DNA of 23,024 nt from Candidatus Hodarchaeota archaeon (GTDB lineage: Archaea; Asgardarchaeota; Heimdallarchaeia; Hodarchaeales; YT1-039). The notes under the pieces were generated by a model that saw only the letters and a program-made list of their open reading frames with translations, ran no database searches and was not told the origin of the DNA. The stretch is taken from contig JAEOTF010000213.1 of NCBI GenBank assembly GCA_016840025.1, forward strand, positions 1 to 23,024, given 5' to 3'. The stretch's first letter is position 1, and each line of letters begins with the position of its first letter. Of this stretch, positions 8,218 through 16,294 are shown piece after piece. A program made the translations under genes and the position numbers.

Positions 8218-9417
8218 ATGAAAAAGATTAGTTATTTAGTAATTGGATGTCTAATAGTTTGTTTTATATCAAATTTGATTGTAGTAAATTGTACTATCAC
8301 TGGACTGAGCTTAGACGAGGAGCAACTAGTATTAACTGAACTGGGACAAATCGATACGGGAGGCGAAGCATACCATCTTGATGTTGTAGAGAATATTGCA
8401 TATGTTCTGGATACTGCTGATAATAATCCTGGTGGCTTACTTATTATTGATGTTCACGACCCTACGAATCCCCAGAAATTGGGACAATACCAAGACGGTA
8501 GTTTCCCTTCTGCTTTAGATGTTGAAGGAAACCTTGCTTTTATAGCAGATGGAGAGAACGGTCTTAAAATATTGAACGTTTCAGAGCATTCTAATCCTGT
8601 TTTATTAACTAGATATGATGATGGCGGATTTACTACTGATGTACAAGCAGTAGGCGATTTAGTTTTCATAGCTAATAATTTGCATGGTTTAGAAATCCTG
8701 AATTGTAGCAATCCATCATCCCCTACTAGGATTAGTCAATACACAAGTGGTGTGTACGCTTCAAAACTATTTATTGTAGATGACCTCGTTTATGTAACAG
8801 ATCATCGAGATGATTATACAGGATTAGTAATTCTCAATATTTCCGACATCTTTCATCCCTTTGAAGTTGGAGCATATCAGGAAGCTGGTGTGGATCTCTG
8901 GATTCCATTTGTTGAGGGAGACCTTGCCCTTTTTCCAAATCATTATGATGGCACAGGGGAATTGATAATATTGAATGTTAGTGACCTCTCTAATATCAGA
9001 AAAGTGGGGAAATTTGATGATGGAGGCAATGCTTATAGAGCCTATATTAAAGGGGATCTATGTTTTTTCACAGACTGGCGAGACGGGCTTGTAATTCTTA
9101 ATATCAGTGACGCAGCTAACCCCACGAAAATAACGCAACACTTTGATGGTGGTCATGGACGTGACCTCATAGTGGTGGAGAATTTCGTCTATGTGGCCGA
9201 TAGGGATGATGGCTTAGAGATCATTAAGATTGAAGGGCTCCCCGAGACTATAATTTCTCAAAATACAGTAACCACAACTGCATCAACGACAAAAACAACA
9301 ACTGAGACAACAACAGTGGAATCAAAAACTTCTCCGAGTTTTGAAGTTTTCTTTGTTATCTTTACACTGATTTTCTTTTTAGTTATAAGAATAGGGAAAT
9401 CTAGAAAGGTGATATAA
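8218..9417 (+). CDS. Secreted LVIVD-repeat beta-propeller with C-terminal sorting tail (2)
   Basis: LVIVD-family propeller of 399 residues with seven repeat units, opening with LVLTELGQIDTGG and closing with DDGLEIIKIEG. It has a signal segment ending in Cys25, a stalk of mixed Thr/Lys/Glu, ESKTSPSFE, a very hydrophobic helix rich in Phe, and a basic end KSRKVI. Blades 1, 4 and 5 carry longer loops (for example TADNNPGG and HYDGTGEL), so binding surfaces probably differ from the paralogues. AAGTGA before the ATG acts as ribosome site. It lies 15 bases after the previous stop, in one likely operon. Confidence 0.87.
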   Translation: MKKISYLVIGCLIVCFISNLIVVNCTITGLSLDEEQLVLTELGQIDTGGEAYHLDVVENIAYVLDTADNNPGGLLIIDVHDPTNPQKLGQYQDGSFPSALDVEGNLAFIADGENGLKILNVSEHSNPVLLTRYDDGGFTTDVQAVGDLVFIANNLHGLEILNCSNPSSPTRISQYTSGVYASKLFIVDDLVYVTDHRDDYTGLVILNISDIFHPFEVGAYQEAGVDLWIPFVEGDLALFPNHYDGTGELIILNVSDLSNIRKVGKFDDGGNAYRAYIKGDLCFFTDWRDGLVILNISDAANPTKITQHFDGGHGRDLIVVENFVYVADRDDGLEIIKIEGLPETIISQNTVTTTASTTKTTTETTTVESKTSPSFEVFFVIFTLIFFLVIRIGKSRKVI

Positions 9418-9438
9418 GTTATTAAGGAGTTATTTATC

Positions 9439-11265
9439 ATGAAACTAGGCTATATAATATTATTCATGCTTTTTTGTTTAACTATTCCATTAATGAACCT
9501 TATATCTCCCACTACATCGAATGTTAGTGGTGTTCAAGGAGTAAGAATCAAGATAGACCACACTACAACTTTAAATCAAAATAACATTGATTATCTAATC
9601 ATCACCTCGGATATATTCATTGATGATATTCAGCCTTTAACGATTTGGAAATTACAACGTGGATTAATTCCTGCTATTATAACCGTTGAAAATATTTCTT
9701 TGACTTATGATGGTGAAGACCTACCCGAACGTATCAGAAACTGTATCCAAGAATTTCATGAAGAAAAGAACACGGAATGGATTGTACTTGCTGGCGGTCA
9801 CTCTTTCGTCCCTACTAGATCGGTTAAAGTAGGCGGTTACCGCGTTAGTTGTGATCATTATTATGCTAATTTAGACAACAATTGGAGGTCAAATCCCGAT
9901 GGCTCGGTTTCAATCATTAATTATTTCGATTGGAATGCTGAAGTGTTTGTAGGACGACTTCCAGCGGATAATAATGATCAGATGAGGGAATTAATAGACC
10001 GTTTAATAAATTATGAAAAAAACCCTCCAGTTGGACCTTGGATGACACATGCGCTTTTTGGTGGTGCGTTTGCACGATTTAATTCTGATGATAACTATAA
10101 CAATGTCTTTGATGAAGATGATTCCCCTGAATTTGATGCAAACCGAAATCACAATTGGATAAAAAACAATTGCTTTCCTTCGGATTGGACTAGCACCCTT
10201 CTTGGAGAAACTGAAGGTGTAAAAACAACTGATTACCATGTTGACAAACCCCTTACCGAGTCTAATATAATAGAAGAGATCAATAACGGAGTGGGCACTG
10301 GAATGTTCGATTCCCATGGCTCTTCTACTGGTATGTACCGAATGACTTTCACCCACGACAATGATAACGACTCATTATTTGATTATGGAACCGATAGCCA
10401 TTCTTCAGCTTCCCTCATTTCTACCTCATCAACAATTGATACTGAGGGGAAATATGGGGTTTATTTCCTTTGTGCATGTGCAACGGGAACTTTTGCTCCA
10501 TCAGGAGATTGCCTTTCTGAATATATTCTTCGGACAGCTGGTATCGGTTGCATAGCTTCTTCAGGTTCTGCCTATTACGATTCAGGTTGGTACAACGGGG
10601 ATCATGGAGGTTGGTACACACAAGGCTTATCATCACGATTCTGGGAACAACTCTTCAAAGTAGGGACAAATCATCCAGGAAAAGCATTCACTCTAGCAAA
10701 AAATGACTATGTTGAGGATTTTCTAAGATTTGGAGGGAGGGAAGAAAGCACAAATAAGACACTTATTCAATATAACCTAATGGGTGACCCTGAGGTTCCT
10801 GTTTGGACAATCATTCCGTCACAACTAGAATACACTATTTTAAATGAAACTACGCATGTGACATTAAAGATATTCAGTAACAATCAGCCAATTAAGCAAG
10901 CAGTTGTAACATTAGCTAACAATACACACTATTGGCGGGGAAATTCCAATATTGAAGGCATAATCACTTTTCCAGTCTCTTCATATGAGTTGGACAACTT
11001 AACATTAACCATTTCAAAAAATAATTATCTCCCTCATCAAGAACGTTCAGAAAATTCACCCACAATATTCACTAACACACTCAATATTAGTATTGTAACA
11101 CCGACAACACCAGAAATAACAACAACTACCGAAAAAACTACAATAGAGATGACAACCACTGAGTCAAGATCTTCTCCAAGTTTTGGACTTCTTCCAATTA
11201 TCTTAGGACTTTTCTCACTTCTTGCTAAAAACTGGATAAAATTTAGAAAACAAGCGGATGTGTAA
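9439..11265 (+). CDS. Gingipain-like C25 family cysteine peptidase with Ig-like domain and C-terminal sorting tail
   Basis: Secreted cysteine endopeptidase of family C25. The catalytic domain runs from about residue 50 to 455. It has the family opening DYLIITSD..., the YFDWNAEVFVGRLPADN segment, the catalytic His293 in DSHGS, the catalytic Cys347 in ACATGTF (which aligns with the gingipain ACxxGxF motif) and the closing LMGDPEVPVW. A small beta-sandwich (about 458-540) follows, as in gingipains. Then come a Thr-rich stalk, ESRSSPSFG, a membrane helix and KFRKQ. No long propeptide is evident: the catalytic domain begins about 25 residues after the signal segment. AAGGAG lies nine bases before the ATG. 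Its place among propeller genes suggests that it processes displayed proteins or their ligands (inference). Cleavage specificity cannot be read from the sequence. Confidence 0.9.
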   Translation: MKLGYIILFMLFCLTIPLMNLISPTTSNVSGVQGVRIKIDHTTTLNQNNIDYLIITSDIFIDDIQPLTIWKLQRGLIPAIITVENISLTYDGEDLPERIRNCIQEFHEEKNTEWIVLAGGHSFVPTRSVKVGGYRVSCDHYYANLDNNWRSNPDGSVSIINYFDWNAEVFVGRLPADNNDQMRELIDRLINYEKNPPVGPWMTHALFGGAFARFNSDDNYNNVFDEDDSPEFDANRNHNWIKNNCFPSDWTSTLLGETEGVKTTDYHVDKPLTESNIIEEINNGVGTGMFDSHGSSTGMYRMTFTHDNDNDSLFDYGTDSHSSASLISTSSTIDTEGKYGVYFLCACATGTFAPSGDCLSEYILRTAGIGCIASSGSAYYDSGWYNGDHGGWYTQGLSSRFWEQLFKVGTNHPGKAFTLAKNDYVEDFLRFGGREESTNKTLIQYNLMGDPEVPVWTIIPSQLEYTILNETTHVTLKIFSNNQPIKQAVVTLANNTHYWRGNSNIEGIITFPVSSYELDNLTLTISKNNYLPHQERSENSPTIFTNTLNISIVTPTTPEITTTTEKTTIEMTTTESRSSPSFGLLPIILGLFSLLAKNWIKFRKQADV

Positions 11266-11271
11266 CTTGTC

Positions 11272-12471
11272 ATGCAAATAACTCAGAAAATCGTAGGAAG
11301 AAGCCTTATTCTTATTTTACTTCTAACAATAAGTGTAACTAAGTGTGCAGTTACTGAATCGATAGCTAGTGATCGACAGCTAATTCTTCAGTTAGTAGGA
11401 CAAATAGATACGGGTGGGGATACTTTTGACATACAAGTTGTGGAAGATATTGCATTTGTAGGCGATATGCACGACTACAATGGTGGATTGGTCTCAATAA
11501 ATATAAGTGATCCAAAAAACCCCGAACTGTTGGATCGCTATTTTGATGGAGGACTCCCACATGAACTCTTCATTAGTGATGATTTAGCTTTTGTTGCAGA
11601 TCATGGTCATGGAGTAGAAATCTATAATATAAGTAACCCATCAAATCTTAGTAAAATCGGTCAATTTATAGGTGATGGAGAAGCAGATGGTATATATGTA
11701 GACAAAAATGTTGCCTATGTCACTGAATGGCTTAATGCTCAATGGAGTAGTAAAATCACTATTGTTGATGTATCAGACCCAACAAACCCAACCAAACTAG
11801 GAGAGTACGATGATGGAGGGCATATACGTCGTTTGCAATTTGTTGAAGGAATCGCTTATTTGGCGTGTGGTGAAGATGGAATTAAGCTCATTAATGTTTC
11901 CAATCCATATAATCCGTCTTTAATTGGGGAATATAGCGATGGCGGATCTGTGTTCACCACATATATTGTTGATAATACCGTTTATGTTGCAGATGGTTCT
12001 AATGGATTAGAAATTCTTGATATAACAGACCCGACGAATATAATAAAACTAGGACAATACGATACTGGAACATTTACTTGCGATGTGCAGGTTCGTGGAA
12101 CTACCGCATTTGTTGCCGATCATCAAGAGGGGTTGAGGGTTCTTAATGTCGCAAACCCTTCCAATATATCGCTACTTGGTTGGTACGAGCATCAAAACCT
12201 TGTTGGAATATTTATCTCTAATAATTATGCCTTTCTCGCCCTTCATCAATACGGGATGAAAATCATTCAGATTTGGGATAAAGCTGTTAGTACTAGCACT
12301 ACGACAATAGATTCAACAACTGAGATAATAACAGAAACAACCACAGAGGAAACAACAACTGAGTCAAGGTCTTCTCCAAGTTTTGAAATTTTCCCAGTTG
12401 TTCTTTGTTTATTCTTATTTCTGAGGATAAGAAAGAGGAGATCAAGGAAACAACCACCCTATAGTGCCTAA
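11272..12471 (+). CDS. Secreted LVIVD-repeat beta-propeller with C-terminal sorting tail (3)
   Basis: LVIVD-family seven-bladed propeller of 399 residues. Repeats run from LILQLVGQIDTGG (residue 36) to YGMKIIQIWDKA (about 341). The signal segment ends in Cys25. The long Thr/Glu stalk is followed by ESRSSPSFE, a membrane helix, and an unusually long basic end containing RKRRSRKQ. Blade 3 carries an insertion around WLNAQWSSK. The start lies only six bases after the peptidase stop, without a strong ribosome site, so translation is probably coupled to the peptidase gene. Its 3' end is nearly identical at DNA level to that of the next gene. Confidence 0.87.
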   Translation: MQITQKIVGRSLILILLLTISVTKCAVTESIASDRQLILQLVGQIDTGGDTFDIQVVEDIAFVGDMHDYNGGLVSINISDPKNPELLDRYFDGGLPHELFISDDLAFVADHGHGVEIYNISNPSNLSKIGQFIGDGEADGIYVDKNVAYVTEWLNAQWSSKITIVDVSDPTNPTKLGEYDDGGHIRRLQFVEGIAYLACGEDGIKLINVSNPYNPSLIGEYSDGGSVFTTYIVDNTVYVADGSNGLEILDITDPTNIIKLGQYDTGTFTCDVQVRGTTAFVADHQEGLRVLNVANPSNISLLGWYEHQNLVGIFISNNYAFLALHQYGMKIIQIWDKAVSTSTTTIDSTTEIITETTTEETTTESRSSPSFEIFPVVLCLFLFLRIRKRRSRKQPPYSA

Positions 12472-12483
12472 GGTGAATTTATT

Positions 12484-13620
12484 ATGAAAAAAAATAAACT
12501 GTTAGTACTTGGAAGTATCGTAATTGTTCTATTTTTGAATACTGGCGTGTTCAACTATATTGGCTCTCAAACAAAGAATCAATTAATACTTACAGAAATA
12601 AGCCAGATTGAAACAGGTGCAGCTTGGGATGTTGAAGTTGTAGGAAATATTGCCCATGTAGCGGATAATGATGCGGGTTTAGTGTTGATAGATGTTAGTA
12701 ATCCCTCTCAACCTACCAAATTAGGAGAATATACCGCTGGTGGGGTTGCCCACGAGGTATTTATCGATGACGATATTGCGTATCTTGTGGATATGCATTA
12801 TGGCTTAAGAATTGTAAATATAAGTGTACCTACAAATCCTGTGGAGTTAGGTTACTTTTCTGATGGCGGAGATCCAAGTTGTATTGATATTGTTAATGAT
12901 ATTGCATTTGTAGCGGATTATACAGATGGACTAGAGATTCTGGACATTCATAACCCATCACAACCCTCTAAATTGATAACCTATGTAGTAGAAGAAGCAA
13001 ATGATGTAAAAGTGATTGGAGATTTAGCTTATCTTGTATGTTCATCTAATGGGCTTAAGATTCTGAATATTAGCGATATTGCTAATCCTATTGAGATAGG
13101 AACGTTTTTTGATGGCGGCTATGCAGTTGACATACAGATTATTGATGATCTTGCATTCATAGCTGATTACACAGACGGGATAGAGATCCTTAACATTTCT
13201 GACCCTAGGAATCCACAAGAAGTGGGACAGTTCAATGATGGGGGATCTGCTTTTGACATTCATGTTATTGAAGACCTTGCTTTTATTGCCGATTCTGAGA
13301 GCGGTTTAGAGGTTCTAAATATTAAGGACTACACACAACCAACCAAAATGGGGACATATTCAGATAATGACGGAGGAAAAGCACGAGGAGTTTATGTATC
13401 TAATAACTTTGCCTTTTTAGCAGATAATAAAGCAGGATTGGAAATCATTCAGATTTGGGAGGAAGCTGTTAGTACTAGCACTACTGCAGTAAGTACAACA
13501 ACAGATATAACCTCAGAGGAAGCAACAACTGAGTCAAGGTCTTCGCCAGGTTTTGATGTTTTTTTTGTTATCATAGGATTAATTTTCTTTTTAACGACAA
13601 GAATGTGGAAATCTAAGTAG
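12484..13620 (+). CDS. Secreted LVIVD-repeat beta-propeller with C-terminal sorting tail (4)
   Basis: Last gene of the island: a very regular LVIVD propeller with seven units of about 42 residues. It opens with LILTEISQIETG and closes with KAGLEIIQIWEEA. The signal segment has Tyr instead of Cys at residue 25. The tail motif is the variant ESRSSPGFD, which is the closest in the set to the PGF motif of archaeal PGF-CTERM proteins, followed by a helix and KSK. The ribosome site AAGGTGA overlaps the stop codon of the preceding gene, pointing to coupled translation. T-rich DNA follows from about 13697. Confidence 0.87.
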   Translation: MKKNKLLVLGSIVIVLFLNTGVFNYIGSQTKNQLILTEISQIETGAAWDVEVVGNIAHVADNDAGLVLIDVSNPSQPTKLGEYTAGGVAHEVFIDDDIAYLVDMHYGLRIVNISVPTNPVELGYFSDGGDPSCIDIVNDIAFVADYTDGLEILDIHNPSQPSKLITYVVEEANDVKVIGDLAYLVCSSNGLKILNISDIANPIEIGTFFDGGYAVDIQIIDDLAFIADYTDGIEILNISDPRNPQEVGQFNDGGSAFDIHVIEDLAFIADSESGLEVLNIKDYTQPTKMGTYSDNDGGKARGVYVSNNFAFLADNKAGLEIIQIWEEAVSTSTTAVSTTTDITSEEATTESRSSPGFDVFFVIIGLIFFLTTRMWKSK

Positions 13621-13696
13621 ATGGGTTAATTTCCAAAGAAGATTCATACATAGATCATTTAAACAAATAAAAGAGCGTCTAAGTTGGCTGGAGACA

Positions 13697-13736
13697 ATTT
13701 TTATTTTAGAATAATTCATTATTTATTTTAGTCTTA
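13697..13736 (+). terminator. T-rich transcript end of the surface-protein operon
   Basis: About 80 bases after the last propeller gene the + strand becomes T-rich with several short runs (ATTTTTATTTTAG, then TTATTTTAG). Archaeal transcripts often end at such runs without a hairpin. No convincing stem is present, so this is a weak call. Confidence 0.35.
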
Positions 13737-13750
13737 GAATTATTAGTAAA

Positions 13751-13787
13751 TTAAATAAATAAGCACACCATATAAAACTCTAGAGGT
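13751..13787 (+). promoter_or_regulatory. Candidate TATA box and ribosome site for the stress-protein gene
   Basis: TTAAATAAATAAG (13751-13763) has the make-up of an archaeal TATA box. GAGGT at 13783-13787 is eight bases before the ATG at 13796. The spacing would allow a short leader. A second AT-rich box, ATATAAAA (13770-13777), is too close to the start unless the transcript is leaderless. Confidence 0.35.
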
Positions 13788-13795
13788 AAGTAGTT

Positions 13796-14248
13796 ATGTC
13801 TGGAGTACTAATACCTTTAGACCTTTGTCATCATTCTGATGAAATTGCTATGAAAGGATTTGATCTTGCTAAGAAGTTAGATTTACCAATAACTTTACTT
13901 TACGTAATAGATGATTATAGAGTGGCAATTTTAAAAAGGCACCTGAAAAAATCCAAAGAAGAAATAGTTGACCAACTAAAAGAAGAAGCTAAGATTTTCA
14001 TGGAAAGACAACAAAAAAGGGCTCTAGAGATTAACCTAACTGTTGATAGTATAATAGAGCGAGGATCTACTGCAGCCAAAATATTAGAGGTTGCACATAA
14101 AATGAAACAGGAAATAATAGTTATGGGAGCACGTGGAGATTCAGTAGATTTAGGAATGAATAATAAAAATTATTTAGGATCAATTTCACATTCTGTAATT
14201 ACTTCAACGGATATTCCAGTTCATATTATTCCATTTAAACACGAATAA
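13796..14248 (+). CDS. Universal stress protein (UspA family), single domain
   Basis: A 150-residue single UspA domain. The opening strand is VLIPLDLCHHSDEIAMKGFDLAKKL. A charged helix region (about 45-80) follows, then RGSTAAKILEVAHKM, and then the nucleotide-binding loop region IVMGARGD...GSISHSVI. The classic loop is G-x2-G-x9-G-S/T. Here the gap before GS is 13 residues, four longer than usual, so ATP binding is possible but not certain. The protein is cytosolic, and dimerisation is usual in the family. It is a single-gene unit after the surface operon, with its own ribosome site. Confidence 0.88.
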   Translation: MSGVLIPLDLCHHSDEIAMKGFDLAKKLDLPITLLYVIDDYRVAILKRHLKKSKEEIVDQLKEEAKIFMERQQKRALEINLTVDSIIERGSTAAKILEVAHKMKQEIIVMGARGDSVDLGMNNKNYLGSISHSVITSTDIPVHIIPFKHE

Positions 14249-14465
14249 GGCTACAATGGGTTTTTAAATTTGGTAGAACGGAGTTAAAGAACTATTCACG
14301 TTATTGAATACAAATTTCTAGATAACTCTTGACACTTAACCAGTTTATTCACCTTATTGACTTAGTCTTATCTGATTACTTTATACGGATAATTGGGTTT
14401 TATATGGAATTAAAGCAAAAAGGAAAAATCATACACTTTTGGTAAGTAGGGATTAGTGACTGATC

Positions 14466-15236
14466 CTAAGATACTGTTTGAAGACGTTGATATACCGCTT
14501 CAAGGGCATCAGTCCACGCACTTAATCCATTTCTTTGTTTCAAAACATGTAAACCATGTTCAGTAATACCGCCTTTTGTAGCTAGTGTGGTGAAGATATC
14601 TGATAATTCTTGCTCTGGATTGGCTAGACTCATTTCTACTGCTCCTTGAACAGTTCTTAGAACAACATTTTTTGCAATTTGAGATGATACACCTGTTTTA
14701 GTGGTCCATTTTATTGTTTCATCCATCAAAGCATAAATCCAACCGTAGAAAGCCGATATAACACTTGCAGGCGTAAAAAGGGATTCTTCAGGTAAAATGA
14801 GAACTTGACCAAGAAGCGAAAAGAGTTCTCTAACCCGAGAATTATCAGGGTACAATAAGGTTGGACTGAGATTGATAGCTGCACTAGAAATAGGTAATGC
14901 CCGGACAAGTATAGCAGGTTCTATAACTGGTCGTAAAGCTTCCAAAGGAAGTCCAGCTGCCACGGAAACAACAGTTTGATTGTGATGAAAATCAATGACC
15001 GTGGCGACAGACACAGAGTCTTCAGGACGTGTACTCAAAATGATGAGATCAGCACTATCAGCAACTTCTTGATTGTTTGTGGCAATTAATGCATTAAATT
15101 TAGCTGATAATCTTTGTGTTCTTTCACGATTTCGGGGAGACAAGGTAATATCAATTTCTTGACTTACTCGTCTTAACCCCTCTACGAGATAGCTAGCTAA
15201 GTGTCCAACACCAATTATACCAATCCTTTCTATCAT
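14466..15236 (-). CDS. Pyrroline-5-carboxylate reductase-like NAD(P)-dependent oxidoreductase
   Basis: 256 residues. The Rossmann fold begins with GIIGVGHLA (residues 6-14, the GxxGxGxxA dinucleotide site). LILSTRPED and VSVAAGLPLEAL follow, in the places where ProC has its conserved VKP and SxxAG segments. A C-terminal helical dimerisation domain carries ATKGGITEHGLHVL, matching ProC's PGGTT...GL region. Proline synthesis is the family role, but key segments differ: the SGSGPAY motif is replaced by ISAFYGW, and MPNTP by LPISS. This may therefore be a relative with another imine/ketone substrate. GAGGAG is nine bases before the ATG. It converges with the stress-protein gene and is divergent from the next gene. 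Confidence 0.75.
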   Translation of the reverse strand: MIERIGIIGVGHLASYLVEGLRRVSQEIDITLSPRNRERTQRLSAKFNALIATNNQEVADSADLIILSTRPEDSVSVATVIDFHHNQTVVSVAAGLPLEALRPVIEPAILVRALPISSAAINLSPTLLYPDNSRVRELFSLLGQVLILPEESLFTPASVISAFYGWIYALMDETIKWTTKTGVSSQIAKNVVLRTVQGAVEMSLANPEQELSDIFTTLATKGGITEHGLHVLKQRNGLSAWTDALEAVYQRLQTVS

Positions 15237-15417
15237 TAGTTTTGCTCCTCAGCCATGTTACTTAGGTACTGCAGCTACCTTTACCTTAATACAATTGCTC
15301 CAAGAGATTGTAAATAGTTTCATTTTACAGAAAAACAGAGCAACTGTCGTAACTGGGTAATATAAAGCAGTACCCGAAAATTTATATGATTATTTCTTAT
15401 TATAGATAAATTGATAA

Positions 15418-15443
15418 TTTCACCTGTTTTGTAACATGTGAAA
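15418..15443. promoter_or_regulatory. 11-bp inverted repeat between divergent genes (candidate operator)
   Basis: TTTCACCTGTT (15418-15428) and AACATGTGAAA (15433-15443) are inverted copies with one mismatch and a four-base gap. The repeat lies 57 bases before the + gene at 15500 and 182 bases before the - gene start at 15236. It could be a regulator site or a hairpin; no T-run follows. Confidence 0.5.
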
Positions 15444-15499
15444 CAAGAGGTACTGGGAATTAAAATTAGAATTGTTATACTCTAGGATGGTTATAATAA

Positions 15500-16108
15500 A
15501 TGAAGAGAATTAAGAACTTAGTTCTAGGATTGGCATTTTGTTTGGCGTTTTTAAGTCCAATAAATCAAAATGTAGCTGCTTTAGACTGGCATCCTCCCAA
15601 TGGTGGTGTCATCAAGCAAGTAAAGACCGCATCAAACACTTATGATGATTTTATAGAGAATACCACCCCTGTAAGGCTAATTGATGATATGAACATTAGT
15701 ATCCACGTTACTGCGGGTAATTATTTACATGTTCTGTTTGAGTTAAATATTTGGAACCCTGCTCATTATTATGAAGCCATATTTTCTGTTACAGTTGACG
15801 CCGGATCTAAAAGTGATGGTTCGTGGTGGGGGTTAGTAAATGGTACCTATTATACGCAATGGACCGGTCACATTTCTTATCTATGTCCATCAACAAAAAC
15901 TATGAATGTAGAGATTCGTGGCGCAACTGCGGATGCTGATCATGGTACTTTCAGAGTAACAAACCGTTATATGACGGTAATTGAATATATGGAAGCGCCT
16001 TCTAGTGCTGATGAGTTGGGAAGGCTTAACTTGATTTTTATAATAGCACTTATTGTGGCTATTCCAATTAGTTTTAATATAGGGAGATGGTTTTCTATAA
16101 AAAAATGA
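15500..16108 (+). CDS. Small secreted protein with C-terminal membrane anchor, unknown function
   Basis: 202 residues. It has a clear signal peptide (residues 1-27, MKRIK then a hydrophobic core, likely cut after VAA), a mostly beta outside domain (about 28-165) with several Trp and NxT/NxS sites, and a single membrane helix near 177-195 followed by GRWFSIKK. I recognise no family. It has neither the Thr-rich stalk nor the SSPSFE motif of the surface island, so it is probably a simple tail-anchored ectodomain. AGGATGG lies nine bases upstream. It stands alone between two minus-strand genes and is followed by a pyrimidine-rich transcript end. Confidence 0.7.
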   Translation: MKRIKNLVLGLAFCLAFLSPINQNVAALDWHPPNGGVIKQVKTASNTYDDFIENTTPVRLIDDMNISIHVTAGNYLHVLFELNIWNPAHYYEAIFSVTVDAGSKSDGSWWGLVNGTYYTQWTGHISYLCPSTKTMNVEIRGATADADHGTFRVTNRYMTVIEYMEAPSSADELGRLNLIFIIALIVAIPISFNIGRWFSIKK

Positions 16109-16163
16109 TTCTTATTTGAGTAGTTAGACTTTATATGCTTATGATGATTCTTAAGTCCTGAAT

Positions 16164-16190
16164 CTTTTTCCTCTCTATTTTTTTCCTCTT
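16164..16190 (+). terminator. Pyrimidine-rich tract downstream of the small secreted protein
   Basis: A nearly unbroken C/T tract containing TTTTTTTCCTCTT starts 56 bases after the stop codon at 16108. The same 13 bases occur at 19879-19891. Oligo-T/pyrimidine tracts are a usual archaeal transcript-end signal. Confidence 0.5.
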
Positions 16191-16267
16191 CATAGGCTAT
16201 TCGATTGTTAAAATCATCTTTGGGTAGAAGTTAGGTAAGGTCGTTTATAGAAAATTCGTTAGTTATA

Positions 16268-16282
16268 ATTGCTGACAGCAAT
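16268..16282 (-). terminator. Short palindrome after the B12-protein gene
   Basis: ATTGC-TGACA-GCAAT forms a five-base stem (seven bases if the centre is counted), 13 bases beyond the minus-strand stop. Only weakly T-rich sequence follows, so termination is possible but not secure. Confidence 0.3.
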
Positions 16283-16294
16283 ATCATTGAACTA

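Noticed and set aside
13042..13263. Antisense frames inside the repeat-rich propeller genes (this one and similar ones at 2075, 3776, 4638, 7504, 8454, 11366).
   Set aside because: They mirror the repeated codons of the real genes, have no ribosome sites, and recur at matching places in paralogues as expected for shadows.
16141..16161. ATGATGA followed by CTGA, resembling C and D boxes of an archaeal sRNA.
   Set aside because: Only about ten bases separate them and no C'/D' pair or terminal stem is present.
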